Source: Bin34 sp965219935 (lineage in GTDB: Bacteria > Chloroflexota > Anaerolineae > Caldilineales > Caldilineaceae). Taken from it: a stretch of 64,000 bases of DNA. The notes under the pieces are model-generated. The model saw only the letters and a list, made by a program, of their open reading frames with translations, was not told the origin of the DNA and searched no databases. This document shows, in pieces, positions 26,673 through 36,095 of the stretch. The stretch lies in the NCBI GenBank assembly GCA_965219935.1, contig CBDCOU010000003.1, positions 124,001-188,000 of the forward strand, in the 5' to 3' direction. The position numbers and the translations under genes were made by a program. How positions within the stretch are numbered: the first letter of the stretch is position 1; each line of letters begins with the position of its first letter.

Positions 26673-27794
26673 TCATTCAGGAGTGTCGGGTGCCGACTGG
26701 AACCAGAATACGTAGACCATGGCCGGTCCGGTTTCCTCCCAATACTCAACTCGCACCGCATGCGTGCCGGCTTCGAGCACAGTGTCGACGGTGAGAGGTC
26801 CGGCCGTTTCGCCATCCCAATTGTCCAGCAACAGGTCATTGTCCAGGAACACGCGTACTCCCTGGTCGGCCAGGCCGATGAAGCGATAGGTCGCGCCGAC
26901 GAAGTCGAATTCACCTGTCCATTCGGCGCTGAACGAATCGGATGGAAGCGAGTCCGCAGGCGCGCCGTTCCCCCAATTGTGTGCGATGGCATCTTCACCG
27001 CGGGTCAGCAGCGGCTCCCCCGAAAGGTCCGGAACGGCCCAATAGCGGACGATCCACCGTTGCTTGGCGGCAGTGCTCGCCGGCACCAGCAACAACTGGC
27101 CTGGCTGAATGTCGTCATCGGGAAGTAGATCGTTGGCGTCCGCCAAGGCTTCCGTGGCCAATCCGTAGCGTGCGGACACCCACGCCAGGGTGTCGCCCAG
27201 ATTGACCGTGTACCAGAAGGACTCGGTGGAGTGGACAATCCACCCGGGATCGAATTCCGGCTGCCTGCGCGGTCCTTCGGCGGTGCGCTGCTCGTCCGAT
27301 TCGATCGCCTGGGGATCCGGGCTGACCGGGGGGCCGCAGACGGTCTCGCCTAGCAAAAGAAGCTCTCCTGCCTGCAGGCCGTTCAGTTCCCGAAGGCGTT
27401 CAACGGTCACATCCCAGCCGTCCGCCAGGCCCCAAAGGGTGTCGCCTTCCACAACTACATGGGGTGTTGCACAGACGGATTCCGGGTCGGATTCCTGGTT
27501 GGGTTGACTGGCGAACGAGGGAAGCAACAGTTGTTGGCCGATGAGGATCAGGCCCAAAGGTTCTTCCAGGTTGTTGAGAGCCACCAGCACCGCAACCGGC
27601 ACCCCAAACTGCTGTGCAATTCCCAGAAGTGTGTCTCCGTCCTGCACCTCGTACGTTGGCAGTTCGTTCGGTTCATCCGCTTCCTGTGCCAACACAGGTG
27701 GTCCGACCAGCGAAGTGGCCCATGCCAACAGGCAGAGCAACGGAATCAACCCCAATCGGACTGCAAAACCGCGCATGAGCATGGTGATTCCCAT
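26673..27794 (-). CDS. Exported LysM protein with C-terminal PA14-like domain
   Basis: A 373-residue exported protein. The signal peptide (LGLIPLLCLLAWATSLV) ends near V-L-A-Q. Three LysM domains follow: YEVQDGDTLLGIAQQFGV, HVVVEGDTLWGLADGW and YTVNLGDTLAWVSARYGL. They should bind peptidoglycan or related glycans. The last 130 residues resemble PA14 carbohydrate-binding domains (RYWAVPDLSGEPLLTR ... GEFDFVGATYRFIGLADQG). The ATG at 27794 begins the frame; ATG 27782, preceded by GGGAA, is an alternative start. The combination suggests a cell-envelope glycan-binding protein, possibly linked in function to the TPR lipoprotein downstream. Confidence 0.85.
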   Translation of the reverse strand: MGITMLMRGFAVRLGLIPLLCLLAWATSLVGPPVLAQEADEPNELPTYEVQDGDTLLGIAQQFGVPVAVLVALNNLEEPLGLILIGQQLLLPSFASQPNQESDPESVCATPHVVVEGDTLWGLADGWDVTVERLRELNGLQAGELLLLGETVCGPPVSPDPQAIESDEQRTAEGPRRQPEFDPGWIVHSTESFWYTVNLGDTLAWVSARYGLATEALADANDLLPDDDIQPGQLLLVPASTAAKQRWIVRYWAVPDLSGEPLLTRGEDAIAHNWGNGAPADSLPSDSFSAEWTGEFDFVGATYRFIGLADQGVRVFLDNDLLLDNWDGETAGPLTVDTVLEAGTHAVRVEYWEETGPAMVYVFWFQSAPDTPE

Positions 27795-28191
27795 TTCGTG
27801 TATTTATTTGACTTGGGCAGTGCCTGAATCCCGACCTCTGAACCCGAGCGTACCAGAAAGATTGCCGTTACTCGCCAGCGGCGTTGACACAAGGGTTTTT
27901 TGGGGGCTTGGCATGCTTGGAAGTTGCGGGCGGCCGGAGGGGGTCCCAACCGGGCAACACGGACGGCGGATCCAAACCACGCCGGCTTGGAACTGTTGTT
28001 GGCGCGGCGTTGGCTTTGCCATCCTGCCTGGAACATGGAACGGCCGGCATCAGGCGGTACTGGGAACAACCAGCGTGGGCATCTCTAGGCGCGCGCCTAG
28101 CGGCCGTGTCCGTGAACGCGGTTCGCGAGGCTTGTGGTTGTGGGCTGGAACATTCCGCTGGAAGGGGACAATCAGGCGACGGCGGATCGGA
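27795..28191. other. Gap between ABC permease and LysM gene
   Basis: About 400 bases without a supportable gene. A run of six T at 27895-27900 followed by five G is the only low-complexity feature. The LysM promoter must lie here but I cannot pick it out. Confidence 0.35.
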
Positions 28192-29076
28192 TCAACCCTT
28201 GAGACCGGTGGTTGAGATCCCCTGGATGAAGTACTTCTGAGCCAGGAAGAAGATGGTCAGACAGGGCAGGACCATCAGGAACGACATGGCCATGATGGCG
28301 TTCCAATCCACATCGAACTGGTCCCGGAACATGGCCAGACCCAGGGCCAGTGTGTATTTCTTGGACGAGTTGAGGAAGATCAGCGGCTCCAGGAAGGAGT
28401 TCCACTGGGACATGAAGGTGAAGATGGCGATGGTGGCCAGGGCCGGATGGGACAGTGGCAGCAGGATCCGCCAGAAGATGCCCAGCCAGCCGCACCCGTC
28501 GATTTTGGCGGCGTCGTCCAACTCCCGCGGCATGGTCATGAAGTACTGACGCATCAGGAAGATGTAGAACGCGGCCCCGCCGAAGGACGGCACCCAGAGA
28601 GGATAGTGGGTGTTGATCCAGCCAATCTCCTTGAAGATGAGGAACTGCGGAATCATCAGGACCTGGAACGGCAGCATCATCGTGCTCAACGTAATGAGAA
28701 ACAACACGTTTTTGCCGGGCCAGCGCAGTCGGGCGAACGAAAAACCGACCAGCGCACAGCTGCCGACGCGCCCGATCATCGACAGGACCGTAATCAGCAC
28801 CGTGTTGCCAAGGTAGACGCTGAAGTTTGTGCGGTTCCAGGTGGTGTGGAACACATCCCACTGCGGCGGCTTGGGAATCCAGATCGGAGGGATCTGGAAC
28901 ATTTGGCTGGTGGGTTTGATGGCCGTGGTCATCATCCACAACAGCGGAAAGAAGAAGAAGAGGGAAATCGACACCAGTAGCGTGTAGACAAAGGCCTTGT
29001 GAATGATCCTGGGCCAGTGAATCCTGGACCGCCGACCGGTTCCGATTGTGCTGGGTTGGGTGGCAGTGGTAGCCAT
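28192..29076 (-). CDS. Carbohydrate ABC transporter permease, MalG type
   Basis: A 294-residue inner-membrane permease with six hydrophobic segments. Its EAA loop reads MPRELDDAAKIDGCGWLGIF, which contacts the ATPase. The C-terminus KYFIQGISTTGLKG is typical of MalG-family sugar permeases. I chose the ATG at 29076 (MATTATQPS), 14 bases after the stop of the partner permease; the open frame upstream overlaps that gene. It is the third gene of an operon with the binding protein and MalF-type permease. No ATPase gene is nearby, so a shared MsiK-like ATPase is likely. Confidence 0.92.
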   Translation of the reverse strand: MATTATQPSTIGTGRRSRIHWPRIIHKAFVYTLLVSISLFFFFPLLWMMTTAIKPTSQMFQIPPIWIPKPPQWDVFHTTWNRTNFSVYLGNTVLITVLSMIGRVGSCALVGFSFARLRWPGKNVLFLITLSTMMLPFQVLMIPQFLIFKEIGWINTHYPLWVPSFGGAAFYIFLMRQYFMTMPRELDDAAKIDGCGWLGIFWRILLPLSHPALATIAIFTFMSQWNSFLEPLIFLNSSKKYTLALGLAMFRDQFDVDWNAIMAMSFLMVLPCLTIFFLAQKYFIQGISTTGLKG

Positions 29077-29090
29077 GTCGGTCCGATTTC

Positions 29091-30005
29091 CTACTCGCCG
29101 GCGTAGAAAACCCAGCGCTTCGACAACGCGAGCTGCGCCATGGTGAACACCATGATCACCACAAACATGAACCATGCCATCGCGGCCCCCAGTCCGAAGC
29201 GACCCCACCAGAACGAGATGTTGTACAGGTACAGGGCATAGAACATGGTCGAGTTGTTGGGACCGCCCAACCCGCCCGTGGCCACGTAGGCCAGTGTGAA
29301 GACTTGGAACGCGCCGATGATGCCGGTGATGGTGTTGAACAGGATCACGGGCGACAACATCGGTATGGTGACGAAGAAGAACTGCCGCAGGCTGTTCGCA
29401 CCGTCAATGCGGGCGGCGTCGTAGAGTTCGGTGGGAATGTTTTGGAGGCCGGCCAGGAAGATCACCATCGTGGCACCGCCGGCACCGGTCAGTGTCATCA
29501 CAATCAAGGCCGGTTTGGCCCAATCCTCGTCCTGTAGCCACAACGGAGGGCTGCGAATCCCGATTTCACGCAGCAGGTGGTTCACCAAGCCGATGTTTGG
29601 GTCGAGGATCCACATCCACAGCAGGGCCACGGCCACGCCGGCCACGATCGATGGTACAAACACCATCGTGCGAAACAGGGGTACGCCCACCACTTTCTGG
29701 TTGAGGAGCAAGGCCAGCAACAGAGAGGTCACGAGCCCCAGCGGCACACCGAGAGCCACGAAGTACGCCGTATTGCCGAAGGATTTCCCGAACACTGGAT
29801 CATCCGTGAACATCTCCACGTAGTTGTGGAACCAGATGAACTCGGTGGGGTAGCCGATCCGGAAACTGGTCAGGCTCAGCCCGAACGAGTACACGAATGG
29901 GAACAGGTTGAACAGCAGCAGGCCCAGAACCCATGGGATGGCGAACAGCCAGCCCATCAGCGACTCGTGCCGGCGGCTGCGGGTTAGAAAGTGTTCCTGA
30001 AGCAT
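29091..30005 (-). CDS. Carbohydrate ABC transporter permease, MalF type
   Basis: A 304-residue six-helix permease of the sugar ABC family. The EAA loop is IPTELYDAARIDGANSLRQF. The family features FVYSFGLSLTSF and FRTMVFVPSIVAGVAVALLW are clear. The start is set at the ATG at 30005 (MLQEHFLTR); an ATG at 30029 is possible. It lies between the binding-protein gene, from which it is separated by a strong hairpin, and the MalG-type permease. Substrate unknown. Confidence 0.92.
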   Translation of the reverse strand: MLQEHFLTRSRRHESLMGWLFAIPWVLGLLLFNLFPFVYSFGLSLTSFRIGYPTEFIWFHNYVEMFTDDPVFGKSFGNTAYFVALGVPLGLVTSLLLALLLNQKVVGVPLFRTMVFVPSIVAGVAVALLWMWILDPNIGLVNHLLREIGIRSPPLWLQDEDWAKPALIVMTLTGAGGATMVIFLAGLQNIPTELYDAARIDGANSLRQFFFVTIPMLSPVILFNTITGIIGAFQVFTLAYVATGGLGGPNNSTMFYALYLYNISFWWGRFGLGAAMAWFMFVVIMVFTMAQLALSKRWVFYAGE

Positions 30006-30076
30006 GGCTGATGGATGCCGCAGGCCCATCCTGCGGCGGGGAAATGCGGTGGACGGCGGTTCGGTTTTGACAATGA

Positions 30077-30110
30077 CCAGCCGGGCACGCCGCGCGGCGC
30101 GCCCGGCTGG
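30077..30110 (-). terminator. Intercistronic hairpin after the binding-protein gene
   Basis: CCAGCCGGGC (30077-30086) pairs with GCCCGGCTGG (30101-30110), and the inner CGCC/GGCG extends the stem after one mismatch. No T-tract follows. It lies between the binding-protein gene and its permease genes, where such hairpins usually protect the upstream message or attenuate the downstream genes. Confidence 0.65.
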
Positions 30111-30140
30111 CCGGAAGCAGTGTCTGCTAAACGATCAACG

Positions 30141-31487
30141 CTAAATCTTGTACGGGGGCGCGTTGTCCAGTCCCTCCTGCCAGATTTCGGCACAACCGGC
30201 AACGGCTTCCTCGACGGAAATGTTGCCTAGTCCCGCCTGCTCGAACAGGTTGCCGCCGGACTGCCGCAGCTCGAAGTAGCCCGGAGGGTTGATGACGTCG
30301 TAGCCGTTGGGGGAACCCATCTCCAGATAGGTACCGAGATACGGCGAGTTCTTGACGAAGTCCGTGTCCAGGGCGGACCGCCGGACCGGTGTGTAGCCAC
30401 CGAACTCGCTGTACTTGACGTTGTGCTCGGTGGAACTGAACACATGTGCCCATTCAACCGAGGCGCCCACGTCGGACGAGGTCGGGGCCACCGACAGGAA
30501 GTTGCGCCAGGAGATGGAATTCTTGCGTCCCGTGCCTTCCTGGGCCGTCAATGGGAAGCCAAATCCCAGATCATCCCAGGCATCGGGGTTGTAGCGGAGT
30601 ACGTCGCGGGGCTGCGACCCGTGGCCGCGCATGTGCATGGCCACGTTGCCGGCCGGGAAGTGCGGAACCGGGGCCTCGTCGGGCAGACGCGCGACGCCTT
30701 CGGGGTACACCGTCTGTGACAGTTCCACCAGGTAGGCGAGGGCGGCCACGCCCAGCTCGTTGTTGAAGCGGACTTCAGTGTAGTCCTGGTCCGCCATCTC
30801 CCCGCCCAGCCGCTGCAGCTGGACTTCGAACTCCTGGAAGAAGCTGCGCCAGTTGTTGGGAGCCCAGCCGCCCAGAACGATGGTGCGGCCCTCCTCCACC
30901 GTCTGCAGGGCCGTGGCGGCCTCGAGGTACGCCACGTCGGTGGCCGGCGGATTCTCCGGATCCAGGCCCGCCGCTTCGAGTTGGCTCTTCCAGTAGAGGG
31001 TCAGGGACGGGTGGCTGTACGTGGGAATGCCCCAGGTCCGGCCGGCAATCTGCGTGCCCTTGATGTTGGCTGGGAAATAGTCGTCGAGGTCGTCCCACTC
31101 GTTGATGTAGTCGTCGATGGGTGTCCCCTCGCCGCTGGTGGCAACCCGTCCGGCCGCCTGGGTGCCGGCTTCGTGCACGTCCGGCAAGGCGTCGCCGACG
31201 ATGGATGTGGACAGCTTCTGCCGATAACCGTCGTATGGGACGTGTTCGGCGATCATGTCAAAGCCGGGCATCACCTCCTTGAAGTCGGGGGTGACCTCAG
31301 TGTTGATGTAGTCGATGACTTCCGGAGTCAGGGAGAACATCCACAGGGTGAGCTCGGTGGGTGCCGCCATCTCTCCTTCGCCGGGAGCCGCGGTTGGCAC
31401 CGCGCAGGCAGCCAAGGCGGCGCCGACGGTGGCAAGGGATGCCGTCCTCAGGAACTGACGACGGGACAGTGCAAATCTACCGGACAT
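30141..31487 (-). CDS. ABC transporter sugar-binding lipoprotein
   Basis: A 448-residue extracellular solute-binding protein (family 1). The N-terminus has a Tat-type signal, SRRQFLRTASLATVG, and an L-A-A-C lipobox, so it is exported folded and anchored to the membrane. The mature part starts ELTLWMFSLTPEVIDYIN, as usual for sugar-binding proteins. The ATG at 31487 was chosen because GAGGA lies 9 bases upstream and the signal peptide begins there; an upstream ATG at 31562 adds an unlike extension. The two permease genes follow. An IS element sits 150 bases upstream. Confidence 0.92.
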   Translation of the reverse strand: MSGRFALSRRQFLRTASLATVGAALAACAVPTAAPGEGEMAAPTELTLWMFSLTPEVIDYINTEVTPDFKEVMPGFDMIAEHVPYDGYRQKLSTSIVGDALPDVHEAGTQAAGRVATSGEGTPIDDYINEWDDLDDYFPANIKGTQIAGRTWGIPTYSHPSLTLYWKSQLEAAGLDPENPPATDVAYLEAATALQTVEEGRTIVLGGWAPNNWRSFFQEFEVQLQRLGGEMADQDYTEVRFNNELGVAALAYLVELSQTVYPEGVARLPDEAPVPHFPAGNVAMHMRGHGSQPRDVLRYNPDAWDDLGFGFPLTAQEGTGRKNSISWRNFLSVAPTSSDVGASVEWAHVFSSTEHNVKYSEFGGYTPVRRSALDTDFVKNSPYLGTYLEMGSPNGYDVINPPGYFELRQSGGNLFEQAGLGNISVEEAVAGCAEIWQEGLDNAPPYKI

Positions 31488-31642
31488 AACGAGAGTCCTC
31501 ACAGTGTGCTGGAGCTTGAGAAACCACCGCGAGCCGTTCTCCAACGCAGGTGCATCGGACACAAACCCTGGGCAGCATGCAGATCCTATGAACAGGACCC
31601 GGTGGAGTCAAACGGGATTCAAAGCCCGCCATGCATTTCTAG

Positions 31643-31658
31643 TACTGCAACGAGATGT
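31643..31658. repeat. Left terminal inverted repeat of the IS
   Basis: TACTGCAACGAGATGT, the exact reverse complement of 33101-33116. The target duplication CTAG lies immediately outside. Confidence 0.9.
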
Positions 31659-31787
31659 TAAGGCGGTTGACCATGGCGACGCCTGTGGGAACGGGTGGCG
31701 GCGCCGTTACAGCGGGCCCGGTAGGCCAGCAGCAACAGAAGCGAGCGCAGACTGGACCGCGGTTGCCGGATCATGACCTTGAGCATG

Positions 31788-33059
31788 TCACCAAGCTGGC
31801 GTACGGTCAGGGCCGGGGCTTTTTTTGAGCCCCCGATGCTGCCGCACCAGAAAGAAGTGGGCCAGCATACAGAGGGTCATGTGCCGGTGCCAGCCCGCCC
31901 AGCTGCGCCCCTCGTAGTCCCCCAGGCCCAGGTTCTGCTTGCCTTCCTGGAAACAGGTCTCGATCGGCCAACGACAGCCAGCCAGGTGGGCCAGGTCGGG
32001 CCGGGCCATCTCGGCCGGGGCATCGCAGAGATAAGTCTTGAGCTTGTGGGTACGGGGATGCCGGCGCAAGAGCAGCCAAACCGCAGGACCGGGCAGCTTC
32101 TGGCGGGAGGCGAACACGCGCAGGACGCAGAACTCAGCCTGCAGGGGACCGTGGCTGCCCTGCAGCAGGGTCAGCCGTTGCCAGGCGCTTTCTGGTTGTT
32201 GGGCCGCCACCGCGCGCACCTCCTGGGAGCGGGGTGCACCCGGCGCCAGCCGCACCCGCGTCGTCGGTCGCCCGTGGGCGGGGGCTGGCGGCACATGGGT
32301 GGCAGGCCGTTCGGTCCAGACCCGGGTGCTGTGGGGCACCTCGGCACAGTAGCCCAGACCCAGCTCTGCCACGCCATCCAGGAAGGCAGGGTCCTGGCCG
32401 TAGGCCTCATCACAGGTGACCCAGCGGGCCGGCAGGCTCTCGCTGGCCACCAGCTCCCGCAACAGGTTCAACGCCAGCTGCGGCTTGGTCTGGAACGAGA
32501 CTGCCTCGGGCACGCGGCAGCGTTGCCGACGCCCCGCCCAGTCCGGCTCCTCGGCCCACGGTTTGGGCAGGTAGAGAGCCCGATGCACCAGGGTGGCAGC
32601 CTGACTGCCGGCGTAGGCCACAAAGACCCCGGCCTGGCAGTTGGCCTTCTTGCCCAGTTCCCCGCACCACTGCCGGGCCACACCGACCGACTCCTGCCCC
32701 TGCTTGCGGAAGTCGCTGCCATCCACGATCAGGACGCCCTCTTCCTCGCCCAGGGTCTGACCCACCTCCTGCCAGTGACGGGCCAGCAGAGGACTGTCAG
32801 ACCAGGGGCTCTCACCCATGAACTGCTGCAGCGAGCGCACCAGGTTGCCGTCCGCACCCCACAGCTTCAGGACCATCCGTTCGACCGACTTGCGCGGTTC
32901 GTCGCAGAGCAACCCCTGCAGATAGCGGCGGGCACTGGCGACCTGCTCACTGCGTTGGAACAGGGGCGCGTAGAGGGCGAGGTAGGCGTCCAGGTCGGAC
33001 TGCAGGGAGGCCAGTTCGGTGGCGGTAAACACGGATGTAGTAGCGGCGACGAGGGGCAT
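31788..33059 (-). CDS. IS701-family DDE transposase
   Basis: A 423-residue transposase. The first acidic motif is in VLIVDGSDFRKQGQESVGVA, followed by RQWCGELGKKANCQAGVF, both diagnostic of the IS701 family (usually D-D-T-G-F-x-K-x-G). Further acidic residues lie in WVTCDEAYGQDP and in RWPIETCFQEGKQNLGLGDY, the latter holding the usual catalytic Glu. The ATG at 33059 has GGAG 6 bases upstream. The gene fills the element and has no frameshift. The first motif reads D-G-S-D rather than D-D-T-G, so activity is likely but not certain. Confidence 0.9.
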   Translation of the reverse strand: MPLVAATTSVFTATELASLQSDLDAYLALYAPLFQRSEQVASARRYLQGLLCDEPRKSVERMVLKLWGADGNLVRSLQQFMGESPWSDSPLLARHWQEVGQTLGEEEGVLIVDGSDFRKQGQESVGVARQWCGELGKKANCQAGVFVAYAGSQAATLVHRALYLPKPWAEEPDWAGRRQRCRVPEAVSFQTKPQLALNLLRELVASESLPARWVTCDEAYGQDPAFLDGVAELGLGYCAEVPHSTRVWTERPATHVPPAPAHGRPTTRVRLAPGAPRSQEVRAVAAQQPESAWQRLTLLQGSHGPLQAEFCVLRVFASRQKLPGPAVWLLLRRHPRTHKLKTYLCDAPAEMARPDLAHLAGCRWPIETCFQEGKQNLGLGDYEGRSWAGWHRHMTLCMLAHFFLVRQHRGLKKSPGPDRTPAW

Positions 33060-33100
33060 GACGGGCTCCGCGGTAAAGGGAACCCTACTTATGATACACT

Positions 33101-33116
33101 ACATCTCGTTGCAGTA
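33101..33116. repeat. Right terminal inverted repeat of the IS
   Basis: ACATCTCGTTGCAGTA, the exact reverse complement of 31643-31658. CTAG follows. Confidence 0.9.
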
Positions 33117-33120
33117 CTAG

Positions 33121-33459
33121 GTGCCTGCGACAGATGAGCGCTGCATCCGGAATGAGGAAGCACCGCAGTCGTCTCACTGTTGGATCGGTATACCGGGAAG
33201 GCTGTTCGCGAATCAGCCCAGATGCCGGTTCTGAGGGCCGGTTGTCGTTGGCCAATCGGCACGAAAGCCCAAGGTGGGCGGACAGTGTTTTGTGGTCCCC
33301 GGGGAGCCTGGCCGGTGGTCGGTTGCCACAGAACGACGATCGGTCCGATTGGGCATGCTCCCGCGGTGCCACCCCGCCAGATATGGCAGTGCGGCAGGCT
33401 TTCGCATAAAAAAAGCAGTCGGAATCGAGCAATCAGCGTGGCGCGGACCGGGGAACCTG
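33121..33459. other. Gap between IS and glyoxalase-like gene
   Basis: About 340 bases with no supportable gene. A run of seven A at 33409-33415 reads as a T-tract on the minus strand about 45 bases after the stop of the glyoxalase-like gene, but no strong hairpin precedes it. Confidence 0.35.
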
Positions 33460-34104
33460 CTAAATCCTGCGGATTCCCAGCCTGGAGCGTACCTGGGCCT
33501 TCAGGCATGGCTCCTCTGCCTGTTCGACCAGCACCGGAAGCTCGAGGGCGGCAACCGTCTTCTGCACCAGCGCGACCTGGGGATGGCACAGGGTCAGCGA
33601 CTCGAGCACAATGCCTGTGGGTGCGGTTTCGGACGGGTGGACTGTGTCCTGCCAGTCGATGGCAAATGGTATGAGGCCGGTCAGGTCCGCTCCGTTCACG
33701 AACGTGGTGGCCGGCATGGCAGCGGTGCGCCAGACAAGCCGCCGCCCGTCCGGGTTGACGCGATCCCTTGCTTTCAGTTGGGTCGCGATCCCCAGTTGGT
33801 ACAGCTTGGCAGCCCACGCGTCCATGTCGGGCACCCGTACAGCCCAGTTGATCAACCGAGGTGCCGACAACGCCCCAAGGCCGTAGGGCAGTGCCGCTTT
33901 GGGAACAAGCTGTTCCGGGTCGGGAGCAATGACTTCCAGGTATGTTCGGTCACCCAGGGCTACCAGCGCGTTGTGGGTGCCCACGCCCAGGTGGCGGCCC
34001 CCCTGACCGGCTGCAATGTTGAACTCGTCCTGAATCCACCAGATTCCTGCACCAAGTTCGGATACCCCGAGCAGGAGGTGGTCGATTTCGACTCCATCGA
34101 TCAT
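33460..34104 (-). CDS. Glyoxalase/VOC-like domain protein
   Basis: A 214-residue protein of the Glyoxalase_3 type (vicinal oxygen chelate superfamily). It begins IDHLLLGVSELGAGIWWIQD and has the family GGRHLGVGTHNALVALGDRTYLE segment, which supplies metal-ligand positions (His and Glu). Substrate unknown; the enzymatic role is inferred from the fold. The ATG at 34104 was chosen because similarity begins there and AGGA lies about 10 bases upstream; an in-frame ATG at 34143 adds 13 residues. The gene stands alone between the IS and the NCS2 permease. Confidence 0.82.
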   Translation of the reverse strand: MIDGVEIDHLLLGVSELGAGIWWIQDEFNIAAGQGGRHLGVGTHNALVALGDRTYLEVIAPDPEQLVPKAALPYGLGALSAPRLINWAVRVPDMDAWAAKLYQLGIATQLKARDRVNPDGRRLVWRTAAMPATTFVNGADLTGLIPFAIDWQDTVHPSETAPTGIVLESLTLCHPQVALVQKTVAALELPVLVEQAEEPCLKAQVRSRLGIRRI

Positions 34105-34310
34105 ATTCTGTGCTTCCTGCAGCTCTGCTAAATCGAACACCATGCGGCAGACACGGTGTCCGATCCATCCCGGATTTCATCCATGGAATCTGGATACTAT
34201 GCGAAATAGCCGAATATCTTGCCGTCCGGTAGCCTGCATTCCGGGATTCCAACCAAGGATTGGATTGCACCGCGAGAGCCGCAGGCGGCAGGAGTGGGGA
34301 GGGCTTGTGC

Positions 34311-36053
34311 TTATTGCCCGCCCTGGTTCCTGACCATCACCGTGACAATGTCCATGCCATGGTATTTCTGGTGGCTGACAGAGGATGCGTAGTGTTGCAG
34401 CAGGCGGTAGGACACTTCGCGGTCGTCCGGCACCGGGGACAATTCGCCCAAGTACGCAAGGCGGTCTTCCATGTTTTCACCTTCGAGTGCGGTCATGAAT
34501 TCGACTTCCGCGGAATGGCCCTCCACGCGCCCGGTCACAAGCAGTCTGGGTACGCTGTCGATTTCGTCCCCGTATTGCTGCATCAGGACCGCCAGCGTTT
34601 CCTCGCCGGCTGCGGTCAACCGTTCGGTGGCGTCGGCATCCCAACCCGCCCTGGAAACCAGTCCTTGCAGAAATTCGTTCAACTCGGGCAGGGATTCGGT
34701 CTCCAGGTTCGTCGTCATCCGCCGGCGCCGTCCCCTTGTCAGTTCCATGAAGACCATTAACAGGATCGCCACGATGGCACCTGCGGTCATGCCGTTGCTC
34801 AGCAGGATGGCCAGGACGCCGTCGCCAAGGAGGCCGGGAAAGATTGCATGGTTTTGGAACCCCACACCAAGCCAGAATGCCGTTCCTACCACGATGGCCT
34901 TGCGGTGATCGACACCGTCGCGCACAACGATGCGCAAGCCCTGGACGAACAGAAGAGCCAGGAGAGCGATGATGTAGGCGGCTGCCACAGGTGCCGGGAT
35001 TGCGATCAGGAGGGCCGCCACCTTGGGGAGGAACGCCACTGCGGCAATCGCGACGCCGATGACAATGCCCACCCGGCGCGCCGCTACACCCGTGACCTCG
35101 GCCAGCGAAATGCTGGAGGAATAGGTGGTGTTGGGCAGGGTGCCGGCCAGGCCGGAAAGGAGGTTGCCCAGGCCGTCCGCGTTGAGAGCGCCTTGCACGG
35201 CCCGGTAGTCGGTGGCCCTGGGCTTGCGCCTGGACAGCGACTGAATGGCCACACCGTCGCCGATAGTCTCAATGGCGCCCACGATGGTCGCCACCACAAA
35301 TGCAGGCAGGAGTGCCCAAAACCTTGCATCTACATTGAAATTCAAACCGGGCCAGGAGCCCTTGGGCAGGCCAATCAGGGGGTCCGACACCACATTGCTT
35401 GTTTGGTACAGGCCAAATGGCACTGATACTGCAGTGCCTACGACGATCGCGATGATGGGGGCCCATAGGCGCAACTGGGGAGGTGCGCGCAGAATCAGGA
35501 GCACCACAACCAACAGCGTGCTTGCCGCCGCCCAGAATGCGCCTGTGGTGGAGGTTCCTTCGGGAATGTCCGTTAAGGAAGCGAAGGTGAGGGGCATCAC
35601 GGTGGCGGCGATCAGCATGATGACCGTTCCGGAGACCACGGGCGTGAAGATGCGGCGCAGCCAAGACAGCCTGGCGGCCAGCAAAAACTGAAACAGGGCC
35701 GACACTACGATCAGCGTCGCCATGGTCTCGGGACCACCCTGGACCAGGGCACCGACGCACACCGCAATGAACGTGCCCGAGGTGCCCATCATCAGAACGT
35801 AGCCCGAGCCCAGGCGTCCGAACCGGACCGCCTGCAGGACCGTGGTGAGGCCGCTGATTAGCAGGGCGGCAAACACCGCCCACGAAATGTACTCTTCCGG
35901 CTGCTGGGCGATGCGCCCGACAATCACCACCGTCAGGGCAATGGGCGCCAGGATGACCAAGGCGGCCTGCAGGCCAACTCCCAACGCAACGGCTATTGGT
36001 GGTTTTTCTTCCGGTTCATACCGAATGTTTTCGTTGGTGCTGACGTCGGCCAT
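34311..36053 (-). CDS. NCS2 nucleobase permease with C-terminal HATPase-like domain
   Basis: A 580-residue protein. Residues 1 to about 440 form a nucleobase:cation symporter-2 (xanthine/uracil) permease with a dozen or more hydrophobic segments, the GSGYVLMMGTSGTFIAV segment and the family motif GLGNLLSGLAGTLPNTTYS. The last 135 residues are soluble and resemble the anti-sigma/histidine-kinase ATPase fold (ERLTAAGEETLAVLMQQYGD ... HQKYHGMDIVTVMV). The usual N-box Asn and glycine box are not visible, so ATP binding is doubtful. Start at 36053 is favoured because a weak promoter at 36096-36123 lies just upstream; ATG 36092 is possible. The tail may regulate transport. Confidence 0.85.
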   Translation of the reverse strand: MADVSTNENIRYEPEEKPPIAVALGVGLQAALVILAPIALTVVIVGRIAQQPEEYISWAVFAALLISGLTTVLQAVRFGRLGSGYVLMMGTSGTFIAVCVGALVQGGPETMATLIVVSALFQFLLAARLSWLRRIFTPVVSGTVIMLIAATVMPLTFASLTDIPEGTSTTGAFWAAASTLLVVVLLILRAPPQLRLWAPIIAIVVGTAVSVPFGLYQTSNVVSDPLIGLPKGSWPGLNFNVDARFWALLPAFVVATIVGAIETIGDGVAIQSLSRRKPRATDYRAVQGALNADGLGNLLSGLAGTLPNTTYSSSISLAEVTGVAARRVGIVIGVAIAAVAFLPKVAALLIAIPAPVAAAYIIALLALLFVQGLRIVVRDGVDHRKAIVVGTAFWLGVGFQNHAIFPGLLGDGVLAILLSNGMTAGAIVAILLMVFMELTRGRRRRMTTNLETESLPELNEFLQGLVSRAGWDADATERLTAAGEETLAVLMQQYGDEIDSVPRLLVTGRVEGHSAEVEFMTALEGENMEDRLAYLGELSPVPDDREVSYRLLQHYASSVSHQKYHGMDIVTVMVRNQGGQ

Positions 36054-36095
36054 AACGTGTTTTGCGACTCTGACGGGATCCAACAACGCCATGGG

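Larger units (their letters stand above)
31639..33120 (-). mobile_element. IS701-family insertion sequence with CTAG target duplication
   Basis: The element proper is 31643-33116 (1474 bases). Perfect 16-bp terminal inverted repeats, TACTGCAACGAGATGT and its complement, bound it. It is flanked on both sides by CTAG (31639-31642 and 33117-33120), which fits the four-base Y-T-A-R target duplication known for IS701 elements. It carries one transposase gene. Intact ends and an uninterrupted gene point to a recent insertion. It lies between the sugar ABC operon and whatever stood upstream of it. Confidence 0.88.
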
